NCBI GenBank assembly: GCA_029582165.1
Contig: CM055893.1
Span: 20,336,679 to 20,400,678 of the forward strand
Length of the DNA: 64,000 nucleotides
Source: Portulaca oleracea
Lineage: Eukaryota > Streptophyta > Magnoliopsida > Caryophyllales > Portulacaceae
Direction: 5' to 3'
Part shown: positions 22,285-34,134 of the stretch, piece by piece
How positions within the stretch are numbered: the stretch's first letter is position 1
How the letters are laid out: each line of letters begins with the position of its first letter
Program-made: the position numbers and the translations under genes
The notes under the pieces: model-generated
The model's input: the letters and a program-made list of their open reading frames with translations, nothing else
Databases searched by the model: none
Told to the model about the DNA's origin: nothing

Positions 22285-23996
22285 AGTGCAAATATTCGTG
22301 CCGCAAATCTTTCAGCTAGATTTAGTTGAATGAGCCCTATCCCGTGAGTCAACATAGCCTAAAAGTATGAGTTAATCACTTTTATCAATTCTTTTATTTC
22401 CCGAGTGACTCCACCACTAGTTGCACCTCTAGAACTTGTTCTGCATCTTGCTTGAGACTGCATCTTTGCATTACATATTGTGACAATATGATTGAAGCAT
22501 TCTTTTCTTTATTAATTAAACTACATAGCCAAACAGCCTTCCTAACAATATTATTACTGTCCTTTAGCCCCACCTAGCCTTTGATTACCTTTCTTTTTGT
22601 GATGAAACCCTGACAATACAAGCCATGACTTTTATTAATTCCTATCCTTTGCCTTGCTTGGATGTATCAAAAGGGGGAATTTGTGGTGTATCAAGATTCA
22701 CGGGGTGGAGGGGATTGAATTAGGGTTGATGTTGGAATTTTTTTTTTTCTATCTTCATTTTTTATTGTTTTGGTGTAAAGTATTAGAACCATAATTTTTA
22801 ATGAACATTTGATAATAACAAAGATAATATAAATAACAATAAATATAAATATCAACAACAACAACAACAAAAATAATAAAAATAGCAACCTCAACGACAA
22901 CAACAACAATAACAATAATAAAGAAAATTAAATATAATATAATACTAATAATAATAATAATAATAATAATATCCCATAAAAAAATAATAATAATTTTCAT
23001 ACCCGTTTTGGTCATTTAACATTTATCAGCTGCTCCAACCTCTAGTTTTACCGAACATGTTTTTAAAAAAACAACTATTTTCACCGCTATCAGCTATCTG
23101 CTAATATGCAACAGCTATCCGCTACCCTAACAGCTATCTGCTACTCAAACAGCTATCAGCTACTCAATCCGCTATTTTTGCCGAACAGAGCCTAAGTGTA
23201 AATATACGTGCCGCTAATCTTTCGGCTAGGTTTAGTTGAATGAGCCCTATCCCGTGAGTCCACATAGCCTAAAAGTATGAGTTAATCACATTTATCAATT
23301 CTTTTATTTTCCGAGTGACTCCACCAGTAGTTTCACCTCTAGAACTTGTTCTGCATCTTGCTTGAGACTGCATCTTTGCATTACATATTGTGACCAAGGT
23401 TGTCAGGATCGGGATTCTAGTTATGATCAATAGGGGTCCTTATAATCAGGATCGTAGGATCGAATCGAGGATCGTAAGATTCTACAAATAAAGCAAAATT
23501 GTTATAAGTGACTTGAAGTTTTCCTAGAAAAAACATTGTTTTTCAAAAATTGTACAAAAAGCCATGATTTTCACCGATCCTAATACGATCCTAAACGATC
23601 CTAACCGAGTCTGGTACGATCCTAACCGATTCTAGGGAGACTTTGATCATTCTAACAAAAATAGGTTATAGTTAGGATCGAGCCGATCCTAACGATCCTG
23701 GCCGATCCTGACCGATCCTGGTCCGATCCTAGTACGATCCTAACAAGGTAGCGATCCAGGAACGAGTTTAATCCTACGATCCGGATCGCGATTTTAACAA
23801 CCATGATTGTGACAATATGATTGAAGCATTCTTTTCTTTATTAATTAAACTACATAGCCAAACAGCCTCCCTAACAATATTATTACTGTTCTTTAGCCCC
23901 ACCTAGCCTTTGATTACCTTTCTTTTTGTGATGAAACCCTGACAATACAAGCCATGACCTTTATTAATTCCTACCCTTTGCCTTTCTTGGATGTGT
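21768..23996. repeat. Tandem duplication of about 900 bp
   Basis: The segment 21768-22665 is repeated from about 22666 to 23996. Both copies begin ATCAAAAGGGGGAATTTG. The unit covers the right part of the hAT-like element plus about 400 bp of flank. The second copy differs by a 411-bp insertion and scattered substitutions. The junction shows short homology (ATCAAAAG), consistent with unequal exchange or replication slippage. Confidence 0.88.
23395..23805. mobile_element. 411-bp hAT-type MITE with GATCC-rich subterminal repeats
   Basis: Termini CAAGGTTGTCAGGATCG and, inverted, CATGGTTGTTAAAATCG. The 8-bp target duplication ATTGTGAC flanks it exactly (23387-23394 and 23806-23813); the paralogous empty site, with a single ATTGTGAC, is visible in the other half of the duplication near 22484. 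The interior repeats CGATCCTAAC-like words about ten times in both directions. No coding. Confidence 0.88.
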
Positions 23997-25141
23997 GAGA
24001 ATTCATTATTTCGGGAGCGAAAATTGGTTCGGTGTAGCTATGAATGGAATTGAGATATTGGGAGTGTAGTGTTGATTGAATTGGGACACATTACACATCC
24101 CAATAATTATGAGTTAGCCAATTGGTTATGATGTTCTTTTGACATATATTGAGGTTAAAGCTATAGTTTTTATATTTCTTCTCCCTTGATCACCCACCAA
24201 AAAAAAAAAGAAGTAGAAAAATAAAACAAAAAAAAAGAAAAAGAGAAAAGGGTGATTAGGGAGATTCAATTGAAAGTTCTGAAGTCTTTGACCCATCTGG
24301 AGAAATTTGATGAGGTGTTCGATATTAATCAGGGAGAATTGAGTTCCTTGCTCAAATTCAGCAAGAAGGTGAGTTGAGAGCAAATTTTTTTATTGAATAT
24401 CAATCCAAGCATGACTCTTTAAACTTCTCATACCCAAATATTACCACTCCTTTCCCCTAACCTAAGCCTCATTACAACCCTAAAAAGTCCTCTTGATTGT
24501 CACTTGTGTATTTGGATACTAGCACTGGAGAGCGAGATTCTTACCAAGCCTATGGTAGGTCGTTTCTTTTGGTCTGAGTATGAGAAAAACCAACATACAC
24601 ATTCAAATTTGAGTGTTTGAGCGTTCAATTTTTATCCTAAAGTGAGGTTTGCTCTTTTGACTGGTCTACGTCTATAACCAACCACGCATATTTGCATTCA
24701 TCTTAAGTCTGTTGGTGGTTTTTCGCATCTAAAGTACTTGTTCTCTCTACTTAATTACGAAAACTTCATTCTATCTATTTTACACTTATTTTTTCTCTTC
24801 CAGATTGATCTTGGTATTTGCTTGATGGATTGATGTGTTTGATTGGTTAGCCTGAGGGGGTGTTTATTTGTATTTGTAACCCTAACGCTAACCCTTTTTA
24901 TTTCTTTTATTTCTTCTTTTTCCTTTTTATTTCTTGAGTCTTTTTCTTTTTAATCTGAGTCTACTTTTTCTTTTCTTTTTCTTTGGCTTTTGTGGGTATA
25001 GTTGCTATAAACCCTCACAAGATCTTCCTCGTCCACTTGGGCTGCCAAGGGGTTTAAAGAGCTTGTTGCATACGCTAAATGCAACCGTGATTCCTACGAA
25101 AGTGAGTTAGAGTAGCTTACTTTCTCTTTATTTTTGTTTTA
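23997..25141 (+). other. 3' untranslated region of pol-less element
   Basis: No gene seen. T-rich and A-rich tracts (24195-24245, 24890-24985). Short stretches near 24400-24480 (CCAAATATTACCACTCC-like) resemble the 3' UTR of the Athila relatives at about 35520-35600, which suggests common ancestry of the 3' ends. Confidence 0.5.
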
Positions 25142-25178
25142 GTTTGCTCGGGGCGAGCAAACCTTTGTGTGGGAGAGT
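25142..25178 (+). promoter_or_regulatory. Hairpin and polypurine tract before 3' LTR
   Basis: 25142-25162 is a perfect 9-bp hairpin, GTTTGCTCG-ggg-CGAGCAAAC, followed by TTTGTGTGGGAGAGT up to the LTR at 25179. The arrangement matches the Athila elements though the hairpin sequence differs. Confidence 0.8.
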
Positions 25179-26203
25179 TGTTCGATCTCATTTCGAGTCG
25201 AATTACTGTTAATAAAGAGTCTTTGCTTGTTTTAGACCCCTAATTATTAGTAAGTTATGATGATTTTGTGTTTTGTAGGTTAAATCAAAGAAAAGGGGGG
25301 AAAAAAAGGCCTAAAAACTCCAAAAGCCCATCAACCAAGTGCGTCGCGCCCACGACTCTCAGCCCAATTACTGGAAATAAAGAGGCGGCGGCTAGGTTTA
25401 GGGTTTGGATATATTTTATTACTTTTTCCCTCTTAAGTTTTATTATATATATTAGGATTTTTGTTAGCTTAAGGGGAGAGTTAGTTTTCAGAGTTGGTTT
25501 TTAGTTTTTCTTTAGTAGGTTAGTTTTAGATTAGTTTTAGTTTTAAGCTTTCTTTAGTTTTTCTTTCAATTCCTCGATTGTAATTTACTTTTCTTTCAAG
25601 TATCAATTCAATTCAATTTTTTCAATTCTCGTTTCCTTCTCAATTTTATTCATTGTCTCGCTAATTAAATTTCATTAGTATTAGTTCCCACAAATTCCAC
25701 CTTTAGTGAAGAGGAGGATTAAGGTTCCTTGAATTCTCCTTTCAAGTGAGGATTCGAGCAGTCTTAGTAATCCAAATCACGTCTTTCTTGTTTGTTCGGG
25801 AGAAAGATTGATGATTCAAGATTCAAGATTCAAGATTCAAGATTAGAGTAAAGATCAAACCTTCAGGTTAAAGTTTTCTGTTTTCAATTCAGTAATTAGT
25901 TTAGTTTTTACTTTCATAGTTTTTAATTGCTTTCTTGAATATGTTCTTGATTTCTAGTTTAGTTTCTTATTCTTGTTCTAGTAGTTAGGTTTTGTTTTCA
26001 ATTTCTTGTTTTCTTGTTTAGTTTCTTTAGTTAGGTTTTGATTTATTGTTCTTGTTTTCAATTCATAATTAGTTAGTTTAATTATTTATTGCTTCCTGCA
26101 ATTTGAAAACCTTTACCAGACCAATTGCCTGAAAACCTGACGCACCATCCCTGTGGATTCGACAACCCTTACTTCTTAAACCCCAAATTTCTACAACCGA
26201 ACA
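25179..26203 (+). repeat. 3' LTR of pol-less element
   Basis: 1025 bp, TGTTCGATC...CCGAACA, with only scattered differences from the 5' LTR. The last bases are followed by the GTAAG target duplication. Confidence 0.93.
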
Positions 26204-26630
26204 GTAAGGGTTGCAATGTAATCAAGCAGAGTAAGCAATCTATGTTTTTGAGTACTTTCGTTCCATTTAAGAAAGAGGTTAGTGAATACCTCATCATCAT
26301 CATTTGCTTCTGCTTCGTGAAGGTCCTTTGCCATGAGACAGAGATTTGCAATTTCCTCAGACTCACTTTCACTTTCACTACAATCGCTATCACTCCATGT
26401 GGCAACCATAGCTTTTCTGTTGAATCTCTTTCCTCTAGAGTCACTTTGTTCATTCGCTTTCTTTACTTGAGGACATTCCCTCACCAAGTGATCTGTTGAA
26501 CCACAAGCAAAACATCTATTCTCATTATCATCTTTAATTTGAGTTTTACCTTTGGGTGAAGATCTTTTGGAGGATGATTTTCTTAGGTAGCCTCGGAATC
26601 TAGGATTTCTTCTATATAGGCGTTTGAATC
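26204..26630 (-). pseudogene. SIRE-like copia Gag, zinc-knuckle region
   Basis: Minus strand shows a basic segment (RLYRRNPRFRGYLRKSS), a CCHC knuckle (CFACGSTDHLVREC), KAMVATWSDSD, a Ser/Glu-rich stretch and IANLCLMA, all typical of SIRE-type Gag. It joins the upstream Gag (28486-27707) in frame once the solo LTR is removed (AKGF/KRLYRR), and joins the 17279-18162 fragment once the pol-less element is removed. Confidence 0.88.
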
Positions 26631-27706
26631 TGATCCATATTTCCTAGGGGTACCTCACTTTGGAAATAATAACAACGAAGGGTTCGAGCTAAATTTTCCC
26701 CCAAGCTAATTTGGGTCACTTTTCGGGTCAACAACGTCCGTTTCAGGAGCCAAGGAAGGCTAAGAAGAAGTCAAGAGGGTCGAGTTCAAACCAAGGGGCA
26801 TTTTGGTAATTTCACCAGGGTCGAACTCGGACTTATGAAATATCAAGGAGGAGCATGGGAGAAATCGGGACCGAAGGGGTTCAAACAAAACTAAGAAATA
26901 TTGGAGAAGAAAAAAAGGAAGGCGAAAGAAATTGGGCAAAATTATGTATGAGAAAAATACACATCTTCACTCTTTTGATTATGATTCCTTCAATATAGCT
27001 CCGATTGTCTTGAAATTTGGTGAGCTTATAGTACACACCGAGAGCTTTCCATCGATATATTATAAGCTCAAATCGGAGTTCAAACGAAGAAGTTATGCAT
27101 GTTGGAAGTCTGCAGAAATCGGTGTGCCTAGACAGGCGCTGGCAGCGCCCAGATAGACGTTGGCAGCTCCCAATGCGGTTTTCCAGCCCAAACGTTTTGT
27201 TTGAGACACTGGTGGCACCTCTGAGACGCTGGCAGCGTCTCAGCTTTTTTCCAGAAATTGTCCACGACTTTCTCCCCTTTTTCCTATATATTTGTATTCT
27301 CCTCCATTTTAGATCTAGTTTTTGAACATTTGAGTTTTAGGTTTAGCCAAAGAACACTTTGTGAGTTTATCCTTGGTGGATTAATTAGTTAATTTCCTTT
27401 GATTCAAGTGAATTGGTGTGTTTTCTTCCAATTCTTGAGTGGAAATTCTTGGAGCTTCAAGTGTGGGTGCTAGTGGTGAATCTTTACAACCTTCTTGCGG
27501 TTCTTAGGCTAATTGGTGAGATTACTCTTTAATTAGTCATATCTCTTTATTATTTTTGTTGTTGTATTGAGTTTTATCATTAATCTTCCAAAAACCATAA
27601 AAATTAGTGGTAGATTCTTGAGTTCTAATTTGGGGTTTTCTTAAACCCTAGAGTAATTGTGATCCTTGGGTGATTAATCTTACTTCCCTAGTCCTTTCAC
27701 AGATCA
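26631..27706 (+). repeat. Solo LTR (1076 bp)
   Basis: Ends are TGATCC...GATCA, flanked by gaatc and gaaac, a 5-bp target duplication with one mismatch. No internal region. TATATATTTGTATTCTCC near 27287 suggests plus orientation. Solo LTRs arise by recombination between the two LTRs. It carries CGCTGGCAGCG-type dyad words at 27133-27243. It interrupts the copia gag. Confidence 0.8.
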
Positions 27707-28486
27707 GAAACCTTTGGCCAGCATAGCTATAGTTTCTTCATCATCATCCTCTAATTCTTCTTTTGATTCCTTTGTACTCTTGAGGGTAATCTCCTTTGTT
27801 TGGCTGCCTTCAGACAATCGTATCTCATGTGCAAGGAGCTTGCCTATCAACTCTTCAAGCTTCAAAGTCTCTAGATCTTGGGCTTCTTCAAAAGCAGTCA
27901 CTTTTGGTTCCCACTTGTGTCTAGGCAGACACTGAAGGACCTTGTTCACCTGTTCTTCATTTGTATCAGTTTTCCCAAGAGACTTGAGGTGATTGATTAT
28001 TCCACTGAATCTTTTAAACATTGACTCAATGGATTCATTCTCTTCCATCTTGAAGCCTTCATAATTTTGAACCAGTATATTGATCTTGGTGTTTTTCACT
28101 TGATTTGTTCCTTCATAAGTTATGACCAAGTAATCCCATATCTGTTTAGTTGTATCAAAATTAGAAACTCTTTCAAATCCGTTAGAGTTAAGACTGCATA
28201 TTAAAAGATAAAGAGCATGAGTATTCTTCTTGGCTTTCTCTTTTCCATCATTTGTATAGTGAGCTCTGTCTTTATCACTTTTCGTCCCATCTTCAGCAGT
28301 CTTTTGAGGAGTAGGGAAATTTCCTTTGTTGACGATGTCCCGAATGTCCTCGTCTTGATTTCTCAAGAAGATCTCCATTTGGCGTTTCCAAATTCTGTAG
28401 TTATCACCAGTCAACAGCGGTGATCTGTTCCATGAATGTCCTTGACTTAGATCACTCATGTTATGATCTCCCATGATCTTTGCCAC
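27707..28486 (-). pseudogene. SIRE-like copia Gag, N-terminal and UBN2 part
   Basis: The frame 28486-27704 is open for 260 codons: NRSPLLTGDNYRIWKRQMEI near the start, then TKQIWDYLVITYEGTNQVK, EENESIESMFKRFSGIINHL and CLPRHKWEPKVTAFEEAQDL, which is the canonical order of copia UBN2 Gag. The start Met follows the primer site by about 35 nt. The sequence is intact to the solo LTR insertion, so this Gag was functional until disrupted. Confidence 0.92.
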
Positions 28487-28520
28487 AGAGCGGTTAGTCT
28501 TTGAATTTTCAGTGGACCAA

Positions 28521-28643
28521 GCTCTGATACCAATTGAAAGAACCCTAGAGGGGGGGTGAATAGGATTAAGAAATTTTCTTCACAATAAAGGCACTCAGTA
28601 AAGGATGTTATGTCTTAATCTGTTTTAGAATAACATTCAACTA
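28521..28643 (-). other. iMet primer site and 3' tip of a copia LTR
   Basis: Minus strand TGGTATCAGAGC (28521-28532) is the initiator-tRNA-Met primer site. Just beyond lies the LTR end, TGAAAGAACCCTAG inverted, from 28535. About 110 bp of LTR remain and match, in reverse, the LTR end at 37658-37767. At about 28643 the match stops abruptly and internal sequence of the opposite orientation begins. Confidence 0.8.
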
Positions 28644-29237
28644 CAACAGCCAAATGGCTCATGGCTCATGGCTCCACACCGATGAGATTAAGGCAGTTGA
28701 GGCTTCTACCTCGGCAACAACCGCTAAGGACGTTCCACTTGCTCTCTAAGCTCAAATCTTCAACCTTTAGAAGGAAGTCCAGACTCTTCGGGACAAAGTC
28801 AAGGCCCTTCTTCAAGAAGACGTCAAGGCCCATCACGCAGTACGAACCGATCTCATCAATGAAACTGTTAATATGAAGGACCTTATTCTCATTCATTAGA
28901 AGGATGCCAAAGAGACGCCTGCTCCAACTCCCGTCCAAGACAACCCTGTCCTCCCTGAACCTCAATCCTAAATCATTTCATGCTTTCCTTGATTTTTGAA
29001 AAACAGTTTTTTGTTTTGCCAAACATCCTCCTGTTTCCTTTCTGATGAAAGCCAAAAAGGGGGAGATGACTTTTGTGGCTCCTGCTATCACGTTTTGTTG
29101 CTCTATGGTCTGTAAAACAATATCTACTATGCATGATGACTATATAGTTATGTCTACTTGATATAATTATGTTTGCTTGATATATCCATGCTACGTAATG
29201 GTCCTATATAGTTTTGTCTTTCACTCAAAGGGGGAGA
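28644..29237 (+). pseudogene. SIRE-like copia 3' internal end with two polypurine tracts
   Basis: Plus-strand frame, with two stops, encodes a heptad-like helix (EVQTLRDKVKALLQEDVKAH, NETVNMKDLILI) and a Pro-rich tail ending PEPQS. This is probably the end of the long 3' coding region of a SIRE-type element; the identification is tentative. CAAAAAGGGGGAGA at 29053 and AAAGGGGGAGAT at 29226, 173 bp apart, are polypurine tracts; the second abuts the LTR. Confidence 0.6.
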
Positions 29238-29983
29238 TTGAAGAAACCCCATCTGGGCAAAGGTCATTAACTAGTGCAGGATAAAGGCCATTGGCCTAAA
29301 CAATCAGCAAGGCCATTCAAGGAAGCCTCACAACAAGATACAAGGACCCTTACTATGAAGTTCTGGGTTTTGAAGTGAAAGTCAAATGACAAGGAAGTTT
29401 TCTAGAATTCATAAGTTGATTTCTATCCTCTTTCTAACCAGACTAACTGATTGCAATTGCTCTTATTTGTAGGATGTAATCAATCAAAGGATCGGGAAGA
29501 ATATTCGATCATGATCTCCAGACAAACTCTCAAAAAGGAAAATATATCAAAGCAAAAGATGGAAGGAAGACCAAATCGCATAGAAGGAAAGAATCAGATA
29601 ATCTTCAAAGACTCCTCTCTGTGATTGCGAAATCTCCTATAAGAAGACCACTCATCAATTGAAGACTCCAACGATTCCAAGGAAGAAATCGGGTGTTCAA
29701 AACAAGAAGAATGTTCTGTGCTTTGATTGAGTTTTCTTTCGAGTGAAAAAACTATGTTCGAGTGGTATTGTGTTTGAGTGTAATCTATTCCTTAACGGAA
29801 TTAGGATTTGGTTTATACTCTTGTAATTGATTCCTAGAAGGACTTAGGATCGATTTTTGTTTACACCAAGTTGAGATTGGTGGGTGCTTTTTCAGAACAA
29901 TTTCGAAGTGCATTCTGCAAAGCACTTCCTATTTCTGTAAACCTAAGGACGTTTACCTTGGGTTTGCTTGTTTGCATTCTGTT

Positions 29984-31329
29984 TGATAAGTGCTTCTTGT
30001 ATATATGAGAACTTGGTTGTTTTGATGAGAATTTGGGGAATATTTGATTTGATTATGTTATTTTATACCCGAATTTCCCATATTACACTTGGTTTGGAGT
30101 TTGGTGAGTTTTGTAGGGAATTTGTGAAGAATCGATGTAAACCGAGCCCAAAAAGCAAGTGTAGATCCAAGTTATGAGCTTAAAGGACCAAGAAGTGAGA
30201 TGTTGGATCACCCAAGGCCCAAACAATGGCCCAAAGTACTCCTAGGCCTGAAAAAAGACAGTGGCACGGGTGGTGTCTACAGTGGCACGGGTAGTGCCTA
30301 TGACCAGAACGTGAAGAATTGTGTGCAGTGAAGCGACACGGGTAGTGCCTAGGGGGGCACGGTCCGTGTCACTATGAGCACGGTCCCTGTCACCCCTGGC
30401 ACGGTCCGTGCCTCTCCTGTCTTTTCATTTTCGGCGGTTTTGAGTTGATATTTGCCTATATTATGCTTATTTCCGGCGGAGTTTAGGGAGAATCATCCAC
30501 CATCATCCATTTCATGCCCTAATCATATCATTCATCATCCATATTCCATTCCATCATTGAAGATTGAGAGAAGATTGAAGATCGAAGAGCAACTCGAACA
30601 TACTTTGAAGTGGAGGAGCAAAAGTCCTCCATTGTTGATTCCTAGCAAGTTTGTTCTTCACTTGGGTTTATTTCTCAATCTCTCATAGATTTTCATATGC
30701 TTTCTAGAATAGATTTCAATTGCTTTGTAGTTTCAAACATGAATAGTGAGTAGTTCTTTTTAGTTTAGGGGATGAACCTTTGAAGTTGCTTGATGAATTG
30801 ACTTTGTTGGATTGAATTATCATGAATTTAGTTTGTTTCAATCTATTTGGTCTTTGAATTGAATTGTTATTGCTTTTGCTTGATCACCAATTGCATGTTA
30901 ATAGGTAGTTGAATGAAGTACTGAAAGGAGAAGTTTGATTACCCGAAAACCACGAAAGTAGGTGCTTGGTTAGTCTTGGCAATTCGCTCTAGTGACAAAA
31001 TCTCATTGCGAAGTATTCTATGCGATTATCGAACCTTGATTGTGCAAATTAATGAAATGAGAATTCAATTTACATCGTTGATTCGTTATTTGACTTAGGT
31101 TTCATCCCCTGAACGCCTTTTTACCTTGATTAAATCAGAAAAGTTTGTGTGAATATTCGTTTGTTTAGACCTTAATTGTGATTAGAGTTAGATTTAGTTG
31201 ATTCAAAACAAAAACCGGATCGACTTAGCGATCAACTAGGAGGCTAGTTCAGTGCGTTGAAAGGAAAAGTCCCTGTGGGAACGACCTTGATTTATGCTAC
31301 AATTTCACCCGTGCACTTGCGGCTTATCA
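29984..31329 (+). repeat. 5' LTR of gag-protease element
   Basis: 1346 bp. It lacks 93 bp present in the 3' LTR. Dyad words GGCACGG(T/G)(C/A/T)CGTGCC type occur at about 30256-30420. ORFs at 29968 and 30452 are repeated in the other LTR and are not independent genes. Confidence 0.92.
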
Positions 31330-31335
31330 AGTTTT

Positions 31336-31353
31336 TGGCGCCGTTGCCGAGGA
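31336..31353 (+). other. Primer binding site, tRNA-Asp type
   Basis: TGGCGCCGTTGCCGAGGA lies six bases after the LTR, with one mismatch (A for G) to the usual Athila site. Confidence 0.88.
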
Positions 31354-31590
31354 CTTTGTCCCTAGCCAGCCATTGAACGAATACCCTAAGGTTGCCTAAG
31401 TCATTTATTTTCTGTTTTGATTTTCCTTGGTGTTTTGGTTTTTGTCTTGCGAGGTTTACTCTACGTGCATGCAAAAAGCTCCACTCTTTGAGCTTGATCC
31501 TGAAATCGAAAGAACCTTTCGCTCCCGGCGAAAGAAGCAAAAGTTAGAGCACGCCCGGAGAAGACAAGAAGAGAACCTCTTAAAAACACC

Positions 31591-34134
31591 ATGTCCGGCG
31601 GTGGCGGCGGTGGAGAGCCTAGAATCACGCTTGGCTCCTATGTGATGCCGAATGTCACAAATCAACCATCCGCCATTAATCCTCCAAGAGTGGCCTCTGA
31701 CGATTTCGAGCTGAGGAGTTCACTCATCAACTTGGTGAAGGCCAACCCATTCCATGGCCTCCCCAATGAAGATCCCAACCGGCACCTTCGCCTATTCAAC
31801 CAAGCATGTGAGACCTTTAAGGCAAATGGTGCAACGCCCGATGCAATCAAGCTGCGATTGTTTCCCTTCTCACTAGAAGGGAAGGCTTGGGAGTGGTTGG
31901 ACGCTCTTCCATCAAGCTCTGCCATCACCACTTTTGACCAACTTGCTAGCCTATTCTTGGCGAAGTACTTTCCTCCTAGCAAGTTGACGAGCCTCCGAAA
32001 TCAAATCTCAACATTTGTCCAAGAGCCGGATGAGTCCCTCAATGAAGCGTGGGAGAGGTTCAAGGACCTCTTACGTCAATGCTCCCACCATGATTTAGAA
32101 CCATGGGTCCCGATACAAGCCTTCTACAACGGGGTGGATGACAACTTGAGGGCCAACATATTGGCGGCGGCGAGAGGCAACGTCATGTCCAAAACAGTGG
32201 CGGAACTTCAAACTTTGATTGAGGAGATGGCAATCAATAGCTACCAGTGGTCAAAGCCCCGTTCCAAGAGGACGGGAGGTAAGTATGAAGTTGATGCTAT
32301 TTCTATGTTGAATGCTAAATTGGATGCCATGACTAAGAAGATGGATTTGTTGAATGTGAATGCTCCCCCTCCCCAACCATGTGCATCGTGTCAATCATAT
32401 GAGCATGAGACCTTGAATTGTCCTAGTGGGTTGGTTAGCAATGAATCGACCGAAGTGGTTAACTATGTTGGTAGCCCTTCTAATAGGCAAAACTTTGACC
32501 CTTTTTCCAATACTTACAATCCCGCTTTTAGGTTCCACCCGAACTTTTCTTACCGGATTAATAACCAAACGGGTCAACCCCAAGGACAAAGACAACCCCA
32601 ACCACCTCCACCACAAGCTCCCCAAAAGCCTAACCTAGAGGCTATGATACAAGCTTTGATGTTGTCTCAACAACATCATCAACAACGGCAACTTGAGCAT
32701 CAACAAAGACAAGACGAGGTGATTAAGGCCTTAGCTACTAAAGTTGACCTTATGAGTACCCACACTCAAATGCTTGAGAATCAAATTGCCATTCAAGCTG
32801 GTACCTCCACTACCCCTCCGGGAATGCTTCCCGGAAAGCCCGAACCTAACCCTAAGGAACAATGTAATGCCATTGTTTTGAGGAGTGGGACATAATATGA
32901 GGGACCTAGTGTGCCAAATGCCAAGCATGGGGGAGTAGTGGTTGAGAAGCCTAGTGAGAATGTTGTTAGTTTTGAAAGAGAGAAAGACCTTGAGAGTGAG
33001 CATTCAAAAGAGAACACCGAAACCCGACCTTCATCTCCACCTAGAGTTTACAAACCACCGTTACCCTTTCCTCAAAGATATGCTAAGGCTAAATTTGATG
33101 CAAAATTCGGCAAGTTCTTTAATATGTTAAAGTAATTGAATGTGAATGTGCCATTTTTGGATGTTTTATCTCAAATGCCTTTATATGCAAAGTTTTTGAA
33201 AGAAATCCTCTCTAAAAAGAGGAAAATTGATGAAATTGAGGAAGTTGCTTTGACTGAAGAATGTAGTTCTGTGGTTCTTGACAAGCTTACTCCTAAGCTT
33301 AAGGACCCGGGAAGCTTTAGTATTCCATGTGGCCTAGGTAGCTTAACCATTGACCGAGCTTTGTGTGATGTGGGTTCTAGTGTAAGCTTAATGCCCTATT
33401 CTTTGTATGAACGGTTGAACCTAGGAGAGTTGAGACCAACTACCATGTCATTGCAAATGGCGGATCGTTCTATCAAGTACCCTAAGGGTATTTTGGAGGA
33501 TTTTCCCCTTAAGGTGGGTAATTGCTATGTGTCGATTGATTTTGCCATCCTTGATATGCCCGAAGATTCCCGTACCCAAATCATTTTGGGGAGACCTTTT
33601 CTTGCTACCGTAGGGTGTGTCATAGATGTACAATGTGGAAAGATGAAGTTTAGGATAGGGGAACATGAACTTGAGTTTGATTTATTCCGTGATGTTTTGC
33701 CACGTGGCGTTTCCCCTTGCTTTGGTGTTGATGTGTTTGGTGAGAAGGATAAGAATGTTGATGGTGTGATTTGTGAAAAGAAAGATGATTGTGTGCATGT
33801 ACTAGAGAGTGAAAAGCTTGAGAAATCTCATGACCATTCTGTTGAAAATTCTTGTGGTTTATTTATTGATAAAGGCCATGAACTTGGCGATGCAAGAGTG
33901 GGAATAAAAGAAATTTTGCTCTCACCTAACATCATCAAGAACGTGCCTTATGCTATTAACAAGGGTACATTGGAAGAGATTTTCAGGTTTGATGATGGAG
34001 ATCCCTCCATTTTTGAAGGAGGTGATGAGTTTGACCCAAGCTGTGGGGTCAATTTGAAGATGTTTGGAGGTACTATGCAATGTGAAGCTCCAAAAGCCCT
34101 TGGCTATGGAGTTATGGACTATTCACCGGGTTGA
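31591..34134 (+). pseudogene. Athila-type Gag-protease ORF with two nonsense codons
   Basis: One reading frame spans 848 codons. Order: Gly-rich start (MSGGGGGGEP), gag core (NPFHGLPNEDPNRHLRLF, LEGKAWEWLDALP, NEAWERFKDLLRQCS), NSYQWSKP, CCHC knuckle (CASCQSYEHETLNC), Q-rich coil, AIVLRSGT, then protease (LKDPGSFSIPC, DRALCDVGSSVSLMP, TQIILGRPFLAT) with its catalytic Asp intact. Stops interrupt at 32893-32895 and 33133-33135; both look like CAA to TAA, since Gln fits family sequence at these places. A tail of about 130 codons after the protease (VFGEKDKN...MDYSPG) is unassigned. No RT follows. Confidence 0.92.

Larger units (their letters stand above)
18163..26203 (+). mobile_element. Pol-less Ty3/gypsy-type LTR element with truncated gag
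   Basis: LTRs at 18163-19190 and 25179-26203 begin TGTTCG and end CCGAACA. The 5-bp target duplication GTAAG is exact on both sides. A tRNA-Asp primer site follows the left LTR and a hairpin plus polypurine tract precedes the right one. The only protein remnant is a gag-like and acidic ORF set at 19343-20815. No protease, RT, RNase H or integrase is present, so it is non-autonomous. The interior carries two DNA-transposon insertions and a tandem duplication. LTRs are nearly identical, suggesting a fairly recent insertion. Confidence 0.93.

Noticed and set aside
21800..23015. Ile/Val-rich 'membrane protein' ORFs on the minus strand
   Set aside because: They translate AAT/AAC repeat tracts in the hAT-like element and are duplicated with it.
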